Shown piece by piece: positions 1-6,743 of a stretch of 12,261 nt of DNA. The notes beneath the pieces were generated by a model. The model was not told where the DNA came from. It saw only the letters and a list, made by a program, of their open reading frames with translations, and ran no database searches. Each line of letters opens with the position of its first letter. The first letter of the stretch is position 1. The stretch covers positions 16,831-29,091 of the forward strand of contig CARUOB010000040.1 of NCBI GenBank assembly GCA_949076555.1. The letters run 5' to 3'. The DNA comes from an uncultured Lachnospiraceae bacterium. Lineage in GTDB: Bacteria > Bacillota > Clostridia > Lachnospirales > Lachnospiraceae. Made by a program: the position numbers and the translations under genes.

Positions 1-295
1 TGACACCGGGATCAGCGGCAGAACAGCTTGGAAAGTTTCGGAAAAAATGGGAATACTGGGGAAAGGGCACCAGTTGATCTGCATCACCCATCTGCCCCAG
101 ATCGCGGCCATGGCCGACACCCATTTTGTCATAGAAAAGCAGGTGGAGGATAATCGTTCCATTACCAGAATCAGGGAGCTTAGACAGCAGGAGAGCGTGG
201 AGGAGCTGGCCAGAATGCTTGGCGGCGACGTGATTACGGAGAGCGCCATAAAAAATGCTGAGGAAATGAAAGAATTGGCAGGAAAAACTAAATAA
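1..295 (+). CDS. recN: DNA repair protein RecN, C-terminal end (5' truncated by window)
   Basis: This is the last 97 residues of RecN, an SMC-like ATPase that acts early at DNA double-strand breaks in the cytoplasm. The frame is open from base 2 and begins DTGISGRTA, the segment that directly follows the Walker B aspartate/glutamate in RecN. Next comes the very typical ICITHLPQIAAMADTHF stretch, which holds the conserved switch histidine of ABC-type ATPases. The tail (ESVEELARMLGG, then NAEEMKELAG) is the usual RecN end, and the gene stops with TAA at 293-295. The internal ATG at 47 is not a start, because the homologous reading frame continues upstream to the window edge. The next gene is spoIVB, the same order as in Bacillus. 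Identification is secure; the N-terminal Walker A and coiled-coil arms lie outside the window. Confidence 0.95.
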   Translation, partial: DTGISGRTAWKVSEKMGILGKGHQLICITHLPQIAAMADTHFVIEKQVEDNRSITRIRELRQQESVEELARMLGGDVITESAIKNAEEMKELAGKTK

Positions 296-329
296 TACAA
301 AATTAAAAAATAAGATTCTTCACATACTA

Positions 330-359
330 GAAAGGACATACTGTAAAGTGTGTCCTTTC
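330..359 (+). terminator. Hairpin downstream of recN, possible terminator
   Basis: A 12-bp inverted repeat (330-341 against 348-359, with one G-T wobble) encloses a 6-base loop. It lies 34 bp after the recN stop. No clean T-run follows, only CGCATTTGCG, so it is either a weak or factor-assisted terminator, or a structured element in the spoIVB leader. Confidence 0.45.
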
Positions 360-387
360 GCATTTGCGCGCATAAGCAGAGCCGGAA

Positions 388-486
388 GACGGCACAGACA
401 GGAAGGATGTCTGCATGCAAGACGGCACGGACAGGAAGAATGCCTGCATGCAAGACGGCACAGACAGGATGCATACCTGCGCACAA
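388..486 (+). repeat. Three tandem 33-bp repeats upstream of spoIVB
   Basis: Units lie at 388-420, 421-453 and 454-486. Each starts GACGGCACRGACAGG. The first two end CTGCATGCAA and differ from each other at only a few positions; the third has diverged in its second half. The unit length is a multiple of three, so one forward frame reads an 11-residue repeat (DGTDRKxxCMQ), but that frame has no good start and runs out of frame into spoIVB. The array ends 37 bp before the spoIVB start, so it lies in its leader or promoter region. Each of the first two units carries a perfect TGCATGCA palindrome (412-419 and 445-452). Confidence 0.85.
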
Positions 487-523
487 GCTAATGCACATAG
501 AAAAAAGGAGAGGAATGTGAAGA

Positions 524-1870
524 GTGAGCAATTCAATATATATGACCGAACAACAGGAGAGAAAATACAGGGGATTTTTGTGGCTGCTGCTTCTTTCGGG
601 TGTGGCCGCGCTTCTTTTTACCATTTACGTTTCCTATTTGGATAAAATCCCGTCGCAGATCAGGATTCGCGCCGGTGTCGAGCAGGAGTTCGATTTCCGT
701 GTGCCGGTGTCGGGGGAGATTTACCGCTCGGCCGAGGAAGCGGCTCCGGTGGCATCCGTGACGGATGTGGATGCGGAGGATGAGGCATATCTTTTATCCG
801 GTGAAGACAAAAAAACGGAGAGCATCCATGTGGATTTTGCCCGCACCGTAAAGCTGAAAGCGAATGAGATCGATACTTATCAGATGGATTTGAAGCTGTT
901 TGGCGTTCTTCCGTACAAAAATGTGGATATCGAGGTGATTCAGGATAAAATGCTGATTCCCTCGGGCCTGCCCATCGGCATTTACGTGAAGACGGACGGC
1001 GTGCTGGTGGTGGGCATCGGGGAGTTTGAGAGTAACGGGGGCGAAACCATTTCCCCGGCCAGATATGTGCTGCAAAAGGGCGATTATATTTTGGAATGTG
1101 ACGGGGAACCGGTGGAGAATAAGAAACAGTTTATCGGCATGGTGGAAGGCTCCGAAGGGGAGGATATGGTGCTCACCATCAGGAGAAACAATGAAATAAC
1201 GGATGTTTGTATCAATGCCGGAAAGAACCGGATGGAGGAATGGAAGCTGGGAATCTGGATTCGGGATAACGCGCAGGGAATCGGCACCATGACTTATGAG
1301 GGCACGGACAATACTTTCGGCGCGCTGGGACACGGCATCAACGATGTGGACACGTCGATTCTGATGAATCTGGAAGAGGGGACGCTTTACCGGACGGAGA
1401 TTGTGGGCATTACCAGAGGCGCCAACGGCGCGCCCGGGGAGTTGACGGGATACATTGAATATGACAGCGACAATGTGATCGGGGAGATCACGGAAAATAC
1501 GGCGGAGGGAATCTTCGGGTTCTGCGATGAGGAGCTGGTGGCAAATTCGGTTTACGAGCCTGTACCGATCGCCTTAAAGCAGGAGATTGCGATGGGGCCT
1601 GCCCAGATCATCTGCTCCGTTTCCGGAGAGCCGGAGTTTTATGATGTGGAGATCGTGGAGGTCAATCTGGAGCATGAGAATGTGAACAGGGGAATCGTGA
1701 TCCGTGTGGTGGATGAAAAACTGTTGATGCTGACGGGCGGGATTATTCAGGGTATGAGCGGCAGCCCCATCATCCAGAACGGGAAGCTGGTGGGCGCGGT
1801 GACCCATGTGCTTGTGAACGATTCCACGAAAGGGTACGGGATTTTCATCGAGGAGATGCTGACGCACTGA
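524..1870 (+). CDS. spoIVB: SpoIVB, sporulation signalling serine peptidase (S55 family)
   Basis: SpoIVB is a forespore-made serine protease that crosses into the intermembrane space and triggers the pro-sigma-K processing complex late in sporulation. The 448-residue protein has an N-terminal membrane anchor (about residues 19-39, LWLLLLSGVAALLFTIY), a PDZ domain (about 150-230, with SNGGETISPARYVLQKGD), and the S55 peptidase domain. Candidate catalytic residues are H270 in GALGHGIND, D397 in VVDEKL and S412 in QGMSGSP. The 15-residue D-to-S distance equals that of the D363/S378 pair I recall for the Bacillus enzyme. The start is GTG at 524, preceded by AGGAGAGG (506-513); an in-frame ATG at 542 has no ribosome binding site. 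At 448 residues it is slightly longer than the Bacillus protein, and it shows no sign of decay, so late sporulation functions appear maintained here. Order recN-spoIVB-spo0A is conserved in spore formers. Confidence 0.95.
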   Translation: MSNSIYMTEQQERKYRGFLWLLLLSGVAALLFTIYVSYLDKIPSQIRIRAGVEQEFDFRVPVSGEIYRSAEEAAPVASVTDVDAEDEAYLLSGEDKKTESIHVDFARTVKLKANEIDTYQMDLKLFGVLPYKNVDIEVIQDKMLIPSGLPIGIYVKTDGVLVVGIGEFESNGGETISPARYVLQKGDYILECDGEPVENKKQFIGMVEGSEGEDMVLTIRRNNEITDVCINAGKNRMEEWKLGIWIRDNAQGIGTMTYEGTDNTFGALGHGINDVDTSILMNLEEGTLYRTEIVGITRGANGAPGELTGYIEYDSDNVIGEITENTAEGIFGFCDEELVANSVYEPVPIALKQEIAMGPAQIICSVSGEPEFYDVEIVEVNLEHENVNRGIVIRVVDEKLLMLTGGIIQGMSGSPIIQNGKLVGAVTHVLVNDSTKGYGIFIEEMLTH

Positions 1871-1954
1871 TACGTTATACCGGGTTGTGATTTCTTGCGA
1901 GAGCAGAAGTTCCGATGGGTTCACGCCACGGCGTCATGTAATGCGATGCCTAAA

Positions 1955-1985
1955 TGTTCCCCATCCCCCAACTATTGTTTATAAT
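1955..1985 (+). promoter_or_regulatory. Candidate spo0A promoter
   Basis: A perfect TATAAT lies at 1980-1985. The only -35-like hexamer upstream is weak (TGTTCC at 1955-1960, 19-bp spacer). Transcription from here would give a leader of about 33 bases. I could not find a convincing sigma-H promoter or a TGTCGAA-type 0A box in the 154-bp spoIVB-spo0A gap. Confidence 0.4.
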
Positions 1986-2024
1986 AGGGAGAGAAGAAAC
2001 CCAAGAGGGAAATGGAGGAAGAAA

Positions 2025-2543
2025 ATGGAAACATTAAATGTGACGGCGGCGGGAGATCAGGAGCAGGTTTATCGGATTCTGGACAACCTGATCCGCGCAA
2101 ACAAGGAATTTCGGATACTGATAACCGTACCCTCAGGGGACAAGGGAACGGAACAATTAGAAAATACAGAGGAAGCGCCGGAAGCCGAGGGGCGGGACCT
2201 GGAAAAAGATGTGACGGACATGATTCACGAGATCGGCGTGCCCGCCCATATCAAGGGATACCAATATCTGCGGGAGGCGATCATGATGTCGGTGGAGGAT
2301 GTGGAGATGCTAGGCTCCATCACGAAGATTCTCTATCCCACCATTGCAAAGAAATATCAGACGACCCCCAGCCGTGTGGAACGCGCGATCCGCCACGCCA
2401 TAGAAGTGGCCTGGTCAAGAGGCCGGATGGAGACGCTGGATGCGCTTTTCGGGTATACGATCAACACGGGAAAAGGCAAGCCGACCAACTCGGAGTTTAT
2501 CGCCCTGATTGCAGACAAGATCCGGCTCCAATACCGACGTTAA
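2025..2543 (+). CDS. spo0A: Spo0A with intact DNA-binding domain but receiver domain largely deleted
   Basis: Spo0A is the master transcription regulator of sporulation, normally about 265 residues: a phosphorylatable receiver plus a C-terminal DNA-binding domain. This protein is only 172 residues. From about residue 58 (DLEKDVTDMIHEIG) to the end it is a full, highly conserved effector domain, including HIKGYQYLREAI, the helix-turn-helix segment TPSRVERAIRHAIEVAWSRG, and PTNSEFIALIADKIR. Residues 1-33 align without gaps to the start of normal Spo0A (beta1-alpha1-beta2). The acidic pocket at positions 10-12, Asp-Asp-Asn in Bacillus, is Gly-Asp-Gln here. The segment carrying the phosphoacceptor Asp and the conserved Thr and Lys is missing and replaced by a short acidic linker (about 36-57). 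The start ATG at 2025 has GGAGG at 2014-2018. The frame stays open upstream to 1887, but that part looks non-coding and lacks receiver motifs. No frameshifted receiver was found in other frames. DNA binding is probably retained without phosphorylation control. Confidence 0.9.
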   Translation: METLNVTAAGDQEQVYRILDNLIRANKEFRILITVPSGDKGTEQLENTEEAPEAEGRDLEKDVTDMIHEIGVPAHIKGYQYLREAIMMSVEDVEMLGSITKILYPTIAKKYQTTPSRVERAIRHAIEVAWSRGRMETLDALFGYTINTGKGKPTNSEFIALIADKIRLQYRR

Positions 2544-2579
2544 ATAAATTTTTATCATATATGAAATTTAAAATAATCC

Positions 2580-2608
2580 TTTTATTGCCACCCGAAATAT
2601 TGTATACT
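2580..2608 (+). promoter_or_regulatory. Weak candidate promoter for glgA
   Basis: TATACT at 2603-2608 is a fair -10 element about 65 bp before the glgA start, in an AT-rich gap after spo0A. The -35 at normal spacing (TTTTAT, 2580-2585) is poor. A better hexamer, TTGCCA (2585-2590), lies only 12 bp away, too close for a standard sigma-A promoter. Confidence 0.3.
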
Positions 2609-2621
2609 GTTGTTTAGAAGT

Positions 2622-2642
2622 TCATACGGCATGTCTGTATGA
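2622..2642 (+). promoter_or_regulatory. Small hairpin in the glgA leader
   Basis: TCATACGG (2622-2629) can pair with CTGTATGA (2635-2642), with one G-T pair and a 5-base loop. It sits 19 bases before the GGAGGG ribosome binding site (2662-2667) and has no T-run, so it is not a terminator. Role unknown. Confidence 0.35.
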
Positions 2643-2672
2643 GGAATAGCATGTTACAGTTGGAGGGTTGTC

Positions 2673-4118
2673 ATGAAAAAAATTTTATTTGTCGCGTCGG
2701 AGGGCGTACCTTTTATCAAAACAGGCGGGTTGGCGGACGTGGTCGGCTCTCTGCCCAAGTGTATTGACAAGCAGTATTTTGACGTGCGGGTGATCCTGCC
2801 GAAGTATACCTGCATGAAGCAGGAGATGAAGGATAAGCTCACCTACAAAACCCATTTTTACATGGATTTCCACTGGAAAGAGGAGTATGTGGGGATTCTT
2901 GAGGCGGAAGTCGACGGGGTGAAGTATTATTTTATTGATAACGAGAGTTATTTTAACGGCTTTCAGCCTTACAGCGACAACGCGCTGTTTGAGATTGAAA
3001 AGTATGCCTTTTTCTGTAAGGCGGCGCTGTGCATTCTCCCAGTGATTGATTTCAGACCTGATCTGATTCACTGCCATGACTGGCAGACCGGTCTGATTCC
3101 GGTATACTTAAAAGAACGTTTCCAGGGCGGGGAGTTCTATCGCGGCGTTAAGACCGTTATGACGATCCACAACCTGAAGTTCCAGGGCAAGTGGAGTGTG
3201 AAGGAAGTCAAGGAGATTACGGGACTGCCGGGGTATTTCTTTACAGCGGATAAGCTCGAGGCATACAAGGATGCTAACCTCTTAAAGGGCGGTCTGGTCT
3301 ATGCGGACGCCATCACCACGGTGAGCGACACCTACGCGGAGGAGATCAAGACGGCGTTCTACGGCGAGGGCTTAAACGGCCTGCTCTGTGCGAGAAGCGG
3401 GGATCTGCGCGGTATCGTGAACGGCATCGATTATGATGATTTTAATCCGGAGACGGATAAGCACATAGATTTCAAATACAATGCGGCTAACTTCCGCAAG
3501 GAAAAAGTAAAGAACAAGCGCGCGCTGCAGGAGCAGCTCGGGTTAAATCAGGACGAAAAGGCTATGATGCTTGGCATTGTGTCGAGACTGACGGGACAGA
3601 AGGGCTTCGATCTCATTGCCTATATCATGGATGAACTGTGTCAGGATAATGTACAGGTCGTGGTGCTCGGCACAGGTGAAGAGCAGTACGAAAACATGTT
3701 CCGCCACTTTGACTGGAAGTATCACGGCAAGGTGTCGGCGAACATTTACTATTCGGATGCGCTTTCCCACAAGATCTATGCGGCAAGCGACGCGTTCCTT
3801 ATGCCGTCTCTCTTTGAGCCATGCGGCTTGAGCCAGTTGATGTCCCTGCGCTACGGCACGGTGCCCATCGTGCGTGAGACCGGCGGTCTGAAAGATACCG
3901 TACAGGCATATAATGAGTATGAGGGTACGGGTACAGGCTTCAGCTTTACGAATTACAACGCCCATGAGATGCTTGGCACGATCCGTTACGCGGAGCATAT
4001 CTATTATGATAAGAAGCGGGAATGGAATAAGATCGTGGACAGAGGCATGGCGGCTGACTTCTCGTGGCATGTTTCCGCGAAGAAATATCAGGAAATGTAT
4101 GACTGGCTGATTGGATAG
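2673..4118 (+). CDS. glgA: Glycogen synthase (ADP-glucose starch/glycogen synthase, GT5)
   Basis: GlgA transfers glucose from ADP-glucose to the non-reducing end of an alpha-1,4-glucan, building storage polysaccharide in the cytoplasm. The 481-residue length is normal for the family. The N-terminal GT5 domain carries KTGGLADVVGSLPK, with the substrate-binding lysine at residue 16, then HCHDWQTG (from H133) and TIHNLKFQG. The C-terminal Rossmann domain has GIVSRLTGQKG (from residue 301) and EPCGLSQLMSLRYGTVPIVRETGGL, with the conserved catalytic-pocket Glu at 382. ATG at 2673 is preceded by GGAGGG at 2662-2667. No other glg genes are in the window, so this is not a full glycogen operon. It is followed 4 bp later by the flippase start, so the two are probably co-transcribed. 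Confidence 0.97.
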   Translation: MKKILFVASEGVPFIKTGGLADVVGSLPKCIDKQYFDVRVILPKYTCMKQEMKDKLTYKTHFYMDFHWKEEYVGILEAEVDGVKYYFIDNESYFNGFQPYSDNALFEIEKYAFFCKAALCILPVIDFRPDLIHCHDWQTGLIPVYLKERFQGGEFYRGVKTVMTIHNLKFQGKWSVKEVKEITGLPGYFFTADKLEAYKDANLLKGGLVYADAITTVSDTYAEEIKTAFYGEGLNGLLCARSGDLRGIVNGIDYDDFNPETDKHIDFKYNAANFRKEKVKNKRALQEQLGLNQDEKAMMLGIVSRLTGQKGFDLIAYIMDELCQDNVQVVVLGTGEEQYENMFRHFDWKYHGKVSANIYYSDALSHKIYAASDAFLMPSLFEPCGLSQLMSLRYGTVPIVRETGGLKDTVQAYNEYEGTGTGFSFTNYNAHEMLGTIRYAEHIYYDKKREWNKIVDRGMAADFSWHVSAKKYQEMYDWLIG

Positions 4119-4122
4119 GGAC

Positions 4123-5832
4123 ATGGAAGATCCGAAGAAAAAGAGCACGTTTGTGTTTCAGGCGGGCATTCTGGCGGCAGCCGGAATGCTCGTCAAAGTG
4201 ATCGGTCTGATATACAGAAGTCCGCTCCTTTCTATTATAGGAATCGAGGGGAACGGGTATTACAACTCGGCGATCAACATTTATACAATTATATTATTGA
4301 TTTCCTCCTACAGCATCCCCTCGGCGATTTCGAAGGTGATCGCCCAGCGGCTTGCGTTTAAGGAATACCGGAATGCACAGAGGGTTTTTGTCTGTGCACT
4401 TCTCTATGTTCTGGTAGTGGGCGGCGTTGCCTCGATTTTGACTTTCGTGGGAGCGCCTTTTCTCGTGGGAAAGAATCAAAATGCGGTGGTGGCGCTTCGT
4501 GTGCTGTCGCCGACTATCTTTTTTTCCGGATTCTTAGGTGTGTTCCGCGGTTTCTTTCAGGCCCATGGCTCCATGGTGCACACATCCATCTCGCAGGTGC
4601 TTGAACAGATTTTAAACGCGGTAGTCAGCATTCTGGCGGCGAAGCTCCTGATCGGGCTTGTCGCGGACGGGGACGCCACCACGCGCGCCATCTACGGTTC
4701 GGCGGGGTCTGCGCTTGGAACGGGTGCGGGGGTGCTGGCCGGGTTTCTTTTCATGTTCGGCATGTACCGATTAAACGGCGGCGTGATCAAACGGCGGGCG
4801 TCGCGAGACAAGAGCTGGCATGAGGAGAGCTACAAAGAGATTTTCAAGGTGATCTTTACGATCGTTACGCCTTTTATTCTGAGTACCTTCATCTACAACT
4901 GTACGACGGTGGTCAACATGACGATTTACTATCATGTCATGGATTATAAGAAAGTGGACGCGATACTGGCGAGCAACCATTACGGCATTTTTTCCGGGCT
5001 TGCGGTGGCGGTGGTAAACATTCCGATCGCCATTGCCTCCGCCATGTCTTCCGCCATTATTCCGGGTGTGGCGGCATCCTATGTGAAGGGGACGATTGCG
5101 CAGACGAGAACGCAGGTGACCCGGGCGATCCAGATGACCATGCTGATCGCGATTCCGGCGGCGGTGGGAATCGCCGTGCTGCCCCGTCCTATCATGCAGT
5201 TTATTTTTCCCCAGAAGGAATCGCTGGACATTGCATCGGGACTCTTGGCGGCGCTGTCTGTGACTGTCGTGCTCTACAGCCTTTCGACACTGACCAATGC
5301 GGTTTTACAGGGAATCGGCAAGGTGAATACGCCGGTGATCCACGCGTCGGTTGCGCTGGTGATTCAGGTGGCGGGTCTGATTGCGCTTCTGCTCTATACG
5401 GATTTGGACTTGTATGCGCTGGCGGCGGCTAACGCCATCTATTCTTTTGTGATGTGCGTCCTGAACCATATGTCCGTGAGAAAGCATTTGGAATACCGCA
5501 TGGATGTGGTGAAGCTCTTTCTTAAGCCATTGTTTGCGGCGGTTATCATGGGAGCGGCGGTTTTCGGCGTTTACCAAGGGTTGATTCTTCTGATCCCGGT
5601 GAGCCGGGTGGTTCTGCTCATTGCCATCGGTATCGGGGTGTGCGTTTACGGCGCGGTGCTGCTTTTGATCGGCGGGGTAAGCAGAGAGGAACTGCTTGCA
5701 TTTCCCAAGGGGTACACGCTGGTGCATATCGCAGAAAAATTACATCTGTTATCAGATAAGCCTGAGAGAAAAAGGAAAAAGAAGCGGAGAAAAAAGAAGA
5801 GAAAGAGGAAGAAGGGGCGCGCGGCTTTATGA
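4123..5832 (+). CDS. SpoVB/MurJ-like (MOP superfamily) lipid-linked oligosaccharide flippase with polybasic tail
   Basis: This is a multi-pass membrane protein of 569 residues in the family that includes SpoVB, YtgP/MurJ and O-antigen flippases, which move lipid-linked sugars such as lipid II across the membrane. The start (FVFQAGILAAAGMLVKVIGLIYRSPL, then GNGYYNSAINIY) is the typical first helix and arginine-containing loop. About 12-14 hydrophobic segments follow, including SGFLGVFRGFFQAHGSM and NAVLQGIGKVNTPVIH. I cannot say whether it serves vegetative wall synthesis, the spore cortex or another polymer. The last 24 residues are extraordinarily basic (18 Lys/Arg), encoded by a nearly pure purine tract at 5764-5816. 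I prefer ATG at 4123, 4 bp after the glgA stop, over the in-frame TTG at 4111, which would overlap glgA. Its TGA overlaps the next gene's ATG (ATGA), suggesting translational coupling. Confidence 0.88.
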   Translation: MEDPKKKSTFVFQAGILAAAGMLVKVIGLIYRSPLLSIIGIEGNGYYNSAINIYTIILLISSYSIPSAISKVIAQRLAFKEYRNAQRVFVCALLYVLVVGGVASILTFVGAPFLVGKNQNAVVALRVLSPTIFFSGFLGVFRGFFQAHGSMVHTSISQVLEQILNAVVSILAAKLLIGLVADGDATTRAIYGSAGSALGTGAGVLAGFLFMFGMYRLNGGVIKRRASRDKSWHEESYKEIFKVIFTIVTPFILSTFIYNCTTVVNMTIYYHVMDYKKVDAILASNHYGIFSGLAVAVVNIPIAIASAMSSAIIPGVAASYVKGTIAQTRTQVTRAIQMTMLIAIPAAVGIAVLPRPIMQFIFPQKESLDIASGLLAALSVTVVLYSLSTLTNAVLQGIGKVNTPVIHASVALVIQVAGLIALLLYTDLDLYALAAANAIYSFVMCVLNHMSVRKHLEYRMDVVKLFLKPLFAAVIMGAAVFGVYQGLILLIPVSRVVLLIAIGIGVCVYGAVLLLIGGVSREELLAFPKGYTLVHIAEKLHLLSDKPERKRKKKRRKKKRKRKKGRAAL

Positions 5833-6659
5833 GAAATAGAAGGTGGTTTCCTGCGCTTTTGTTTTGGCTTGCGCTTACGCTGACAGGCTGCGGCGAAGAA
5901 GACGAAAGCGGCGTTTTTCTGAAAATGACAATTTTGGACACGGGCAAATCGGACTGTATCGTGATAGAGGCGGGGGAGAGCGTCGTAGTGAACGATACGG
6001 CGGATGCGGACGACGCAGCGGCGATCTGCGCTTTTCTGGATGAGCGGGGAAAAACGCGGATTGAATATGTGATCTTGAGCCACTTTGACAAGGATCATAT
6101 CGGCAGTGCGGCGGACCTGCTTTCCCGGTATGAGGTGGGCTGCGTGCTGATGCCGGATTATGAGGAGGACTCGGAACCGTATCTTTCGCTGATGCGGGCG
6201 ATTGCGGAGACGGACACGGCTTATGAGCGGCTGCAAAAGGATGTTTCCTTCTCTGTGGAAGGGGTTTCCTTTTATGTGGATGCGCCCCGCGAGAACGATT
6301 ATGAGAACGATAACAACTATTCGCTGATAACATGCGTTATAAATGGAGAGAACCGATTCCTGTTAATGGGGGACGCCAAGAAAATACGGACGGAGGAGTT
6401 TCTTTCCTCCGCGATGGCGAGGGAGCGGTATGACCTGATCAAGATGCCCCATCACGGGAATTACACAAAGAATCTGGAAACCCTGTTTGAGACGGCGAAG
6501 CCCCGTTATGCCGTCCTCACCCCGGACCAGGAGCGTCTGCGGGTGGAGGAGGAGACGGTGGAGCTGTTAGACGAATATGGCTGTGAAGCGTATTACACGG
6601 ATGAAGGGGCGGTCACCGTCGTATCTGACGGCAGTCAGGTACAGGTGAGCCAGCCTTAA
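5829..6659 (+). CDS. ComEC-like metallo-beta-lactamase-fold lipoprotein
   Basis: This 276-residue predicted lipoprotein has a charged start, a hydrophobic core and a lipobox LTGC (Cys21), so it should be anchored on the outer face of the membrane. The rest is a metallo-beta-lactamase fold resembling the C-terminal domain of ComEC/Rec2: LDTGKSDCIVIEAG, the metal-binding SHFDKDHIGSA (H85, D87, D89, H90), NNYSLITCVINGENRFLLMGDA (D182) and KMPHHGN (H208-H209). All main metal ligands appear present, so it is probably an active hydrolase. The substrate is unknown; relatives act on nucleic acids, phosphodiesters or other esters. There is no ComEC membrane channel here, so it should not be called a competence protein. 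It overlaps the flippase stop by 4 bases, hinting at a linked envelope role. A terminator follows. Confidence 0.85.
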   Translation: MRNRRWFPALLFWLALTLTGCGEEDESGVFLKMTILDTGKSDCIVIEAGESVVVNDTADADDAAAICAFLDERGKTRIEYVILSHFDKDHIGSAADLLSRYEVGCVLMPDYEEDSEPYLSLMRAIAETDTAYERLQKDVSFSVEGVSFYVDAPRENDYENDNNYSLITCVINGENRFLLMGDAKKIRTEEFLSSAMARERYDLIKMPHHGNYTKNLETLFETAKPRYAVLTPDQERLRVEEETVELLDEYGCEAYYTDEGAVTVVSDGSQVQVSQP

Positions 6660-6662
6660 AGC

Positions 6663-6707
6663 CACTCTGATGAGGCCGCAGGCCGGGAGACTGTACCGTA
6701 CAGAGTG
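6663..6707 (+). repeat. Inverted repeat between convergent genes
   Basis: CACTCTG (6663-6669) and CAGAGTG (6701-6707) are perfect inverted copies right after the MBL gene stop. Inside lie a GGCC-GGCC pair and the palindrome CTGTAC-C-GTACAG (6691-6703). It could form a stem upstream of the terminator. No function can be assigned. Confidence 0.4.
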
Positions 6708-6743
6708 AGCCGCCGCCGGAAAGCGTTCGACAGGCGGCTTTTT
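6708..6743 (+). terminator. Rho-independent terminator of the glgA-flippase-MBL unit
   Basis: AGCCGCC (6708-6714) pairs with GGCGGCT (6733-6739) across an 18-base loop and runs into TTTTT (6739-6743). The T-run overlaps the rqcH stop codon on the other strand (6742-6744), so the two transcription units abut here. Confidence 0.75.

Noticed and set aside
376..645. Forward frame reading the 33-bp repeats as 11-residue repeats and continuing into spoIVB
   Set aside because: No credible start with a ribosome binding site, and it overlaps spoIVB out of frame. The 33-bp period keeps the frame open by itself.
794..1333. Long antisense open frame opposite spoIVB
   Set aside because: It lies wholly within a well-conserved spoIVB coding region, has no recognisable domain and no ribosome binding site; it is a codon-bias shadow.
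1887..2024. Upstream in-frame extension of spo0A that might hold a missing receiver
   Set aside because: The roughly 46 residues show no receiver motif, lie over a TATAAT promoter, and precede a good ribosome binding site and ATG at 2025 that match the Spo0A N-terminus.
2012..2617. Alternative forward frame across spo0A, considered as evidence for a frameshifted receiver
   Set aside because: Its translation is low-complexity Gly/Asp/Arg-rich text with no receiver strands or phosphoacceptor motif.
4111..4122. TTG start for the flippase overlapping the glgA stop
   Set aside because: ATG at 4123 is in frame, begins just before the conserved first helix and avoids the overlap; TTG has no better ribosome binding site.
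5283..5289. Perfect TTCGACA (reverse 0A box) in the flippase gene, with another at 6726-6732 in the terminator loop
   Set aside because: A 7-base match is expected by chance in 12 kb, and neither lies near a promoter.
5646..6236. Large antisense frames across the flippase end and MBL gene
   Set aside because: They cover two well-identified genes, read as Arg/His/Ser/Pro-rich nonsense and lack start signals.
6691..6703. CTGTAC-C-GTACAG palindrome as a hairpin
   Set aside because: A one-base loop cannot form an RNA hairpin. As a DNA operator it has no promoter nearby, so it is listed only as part of the intergenic inverted repeat.
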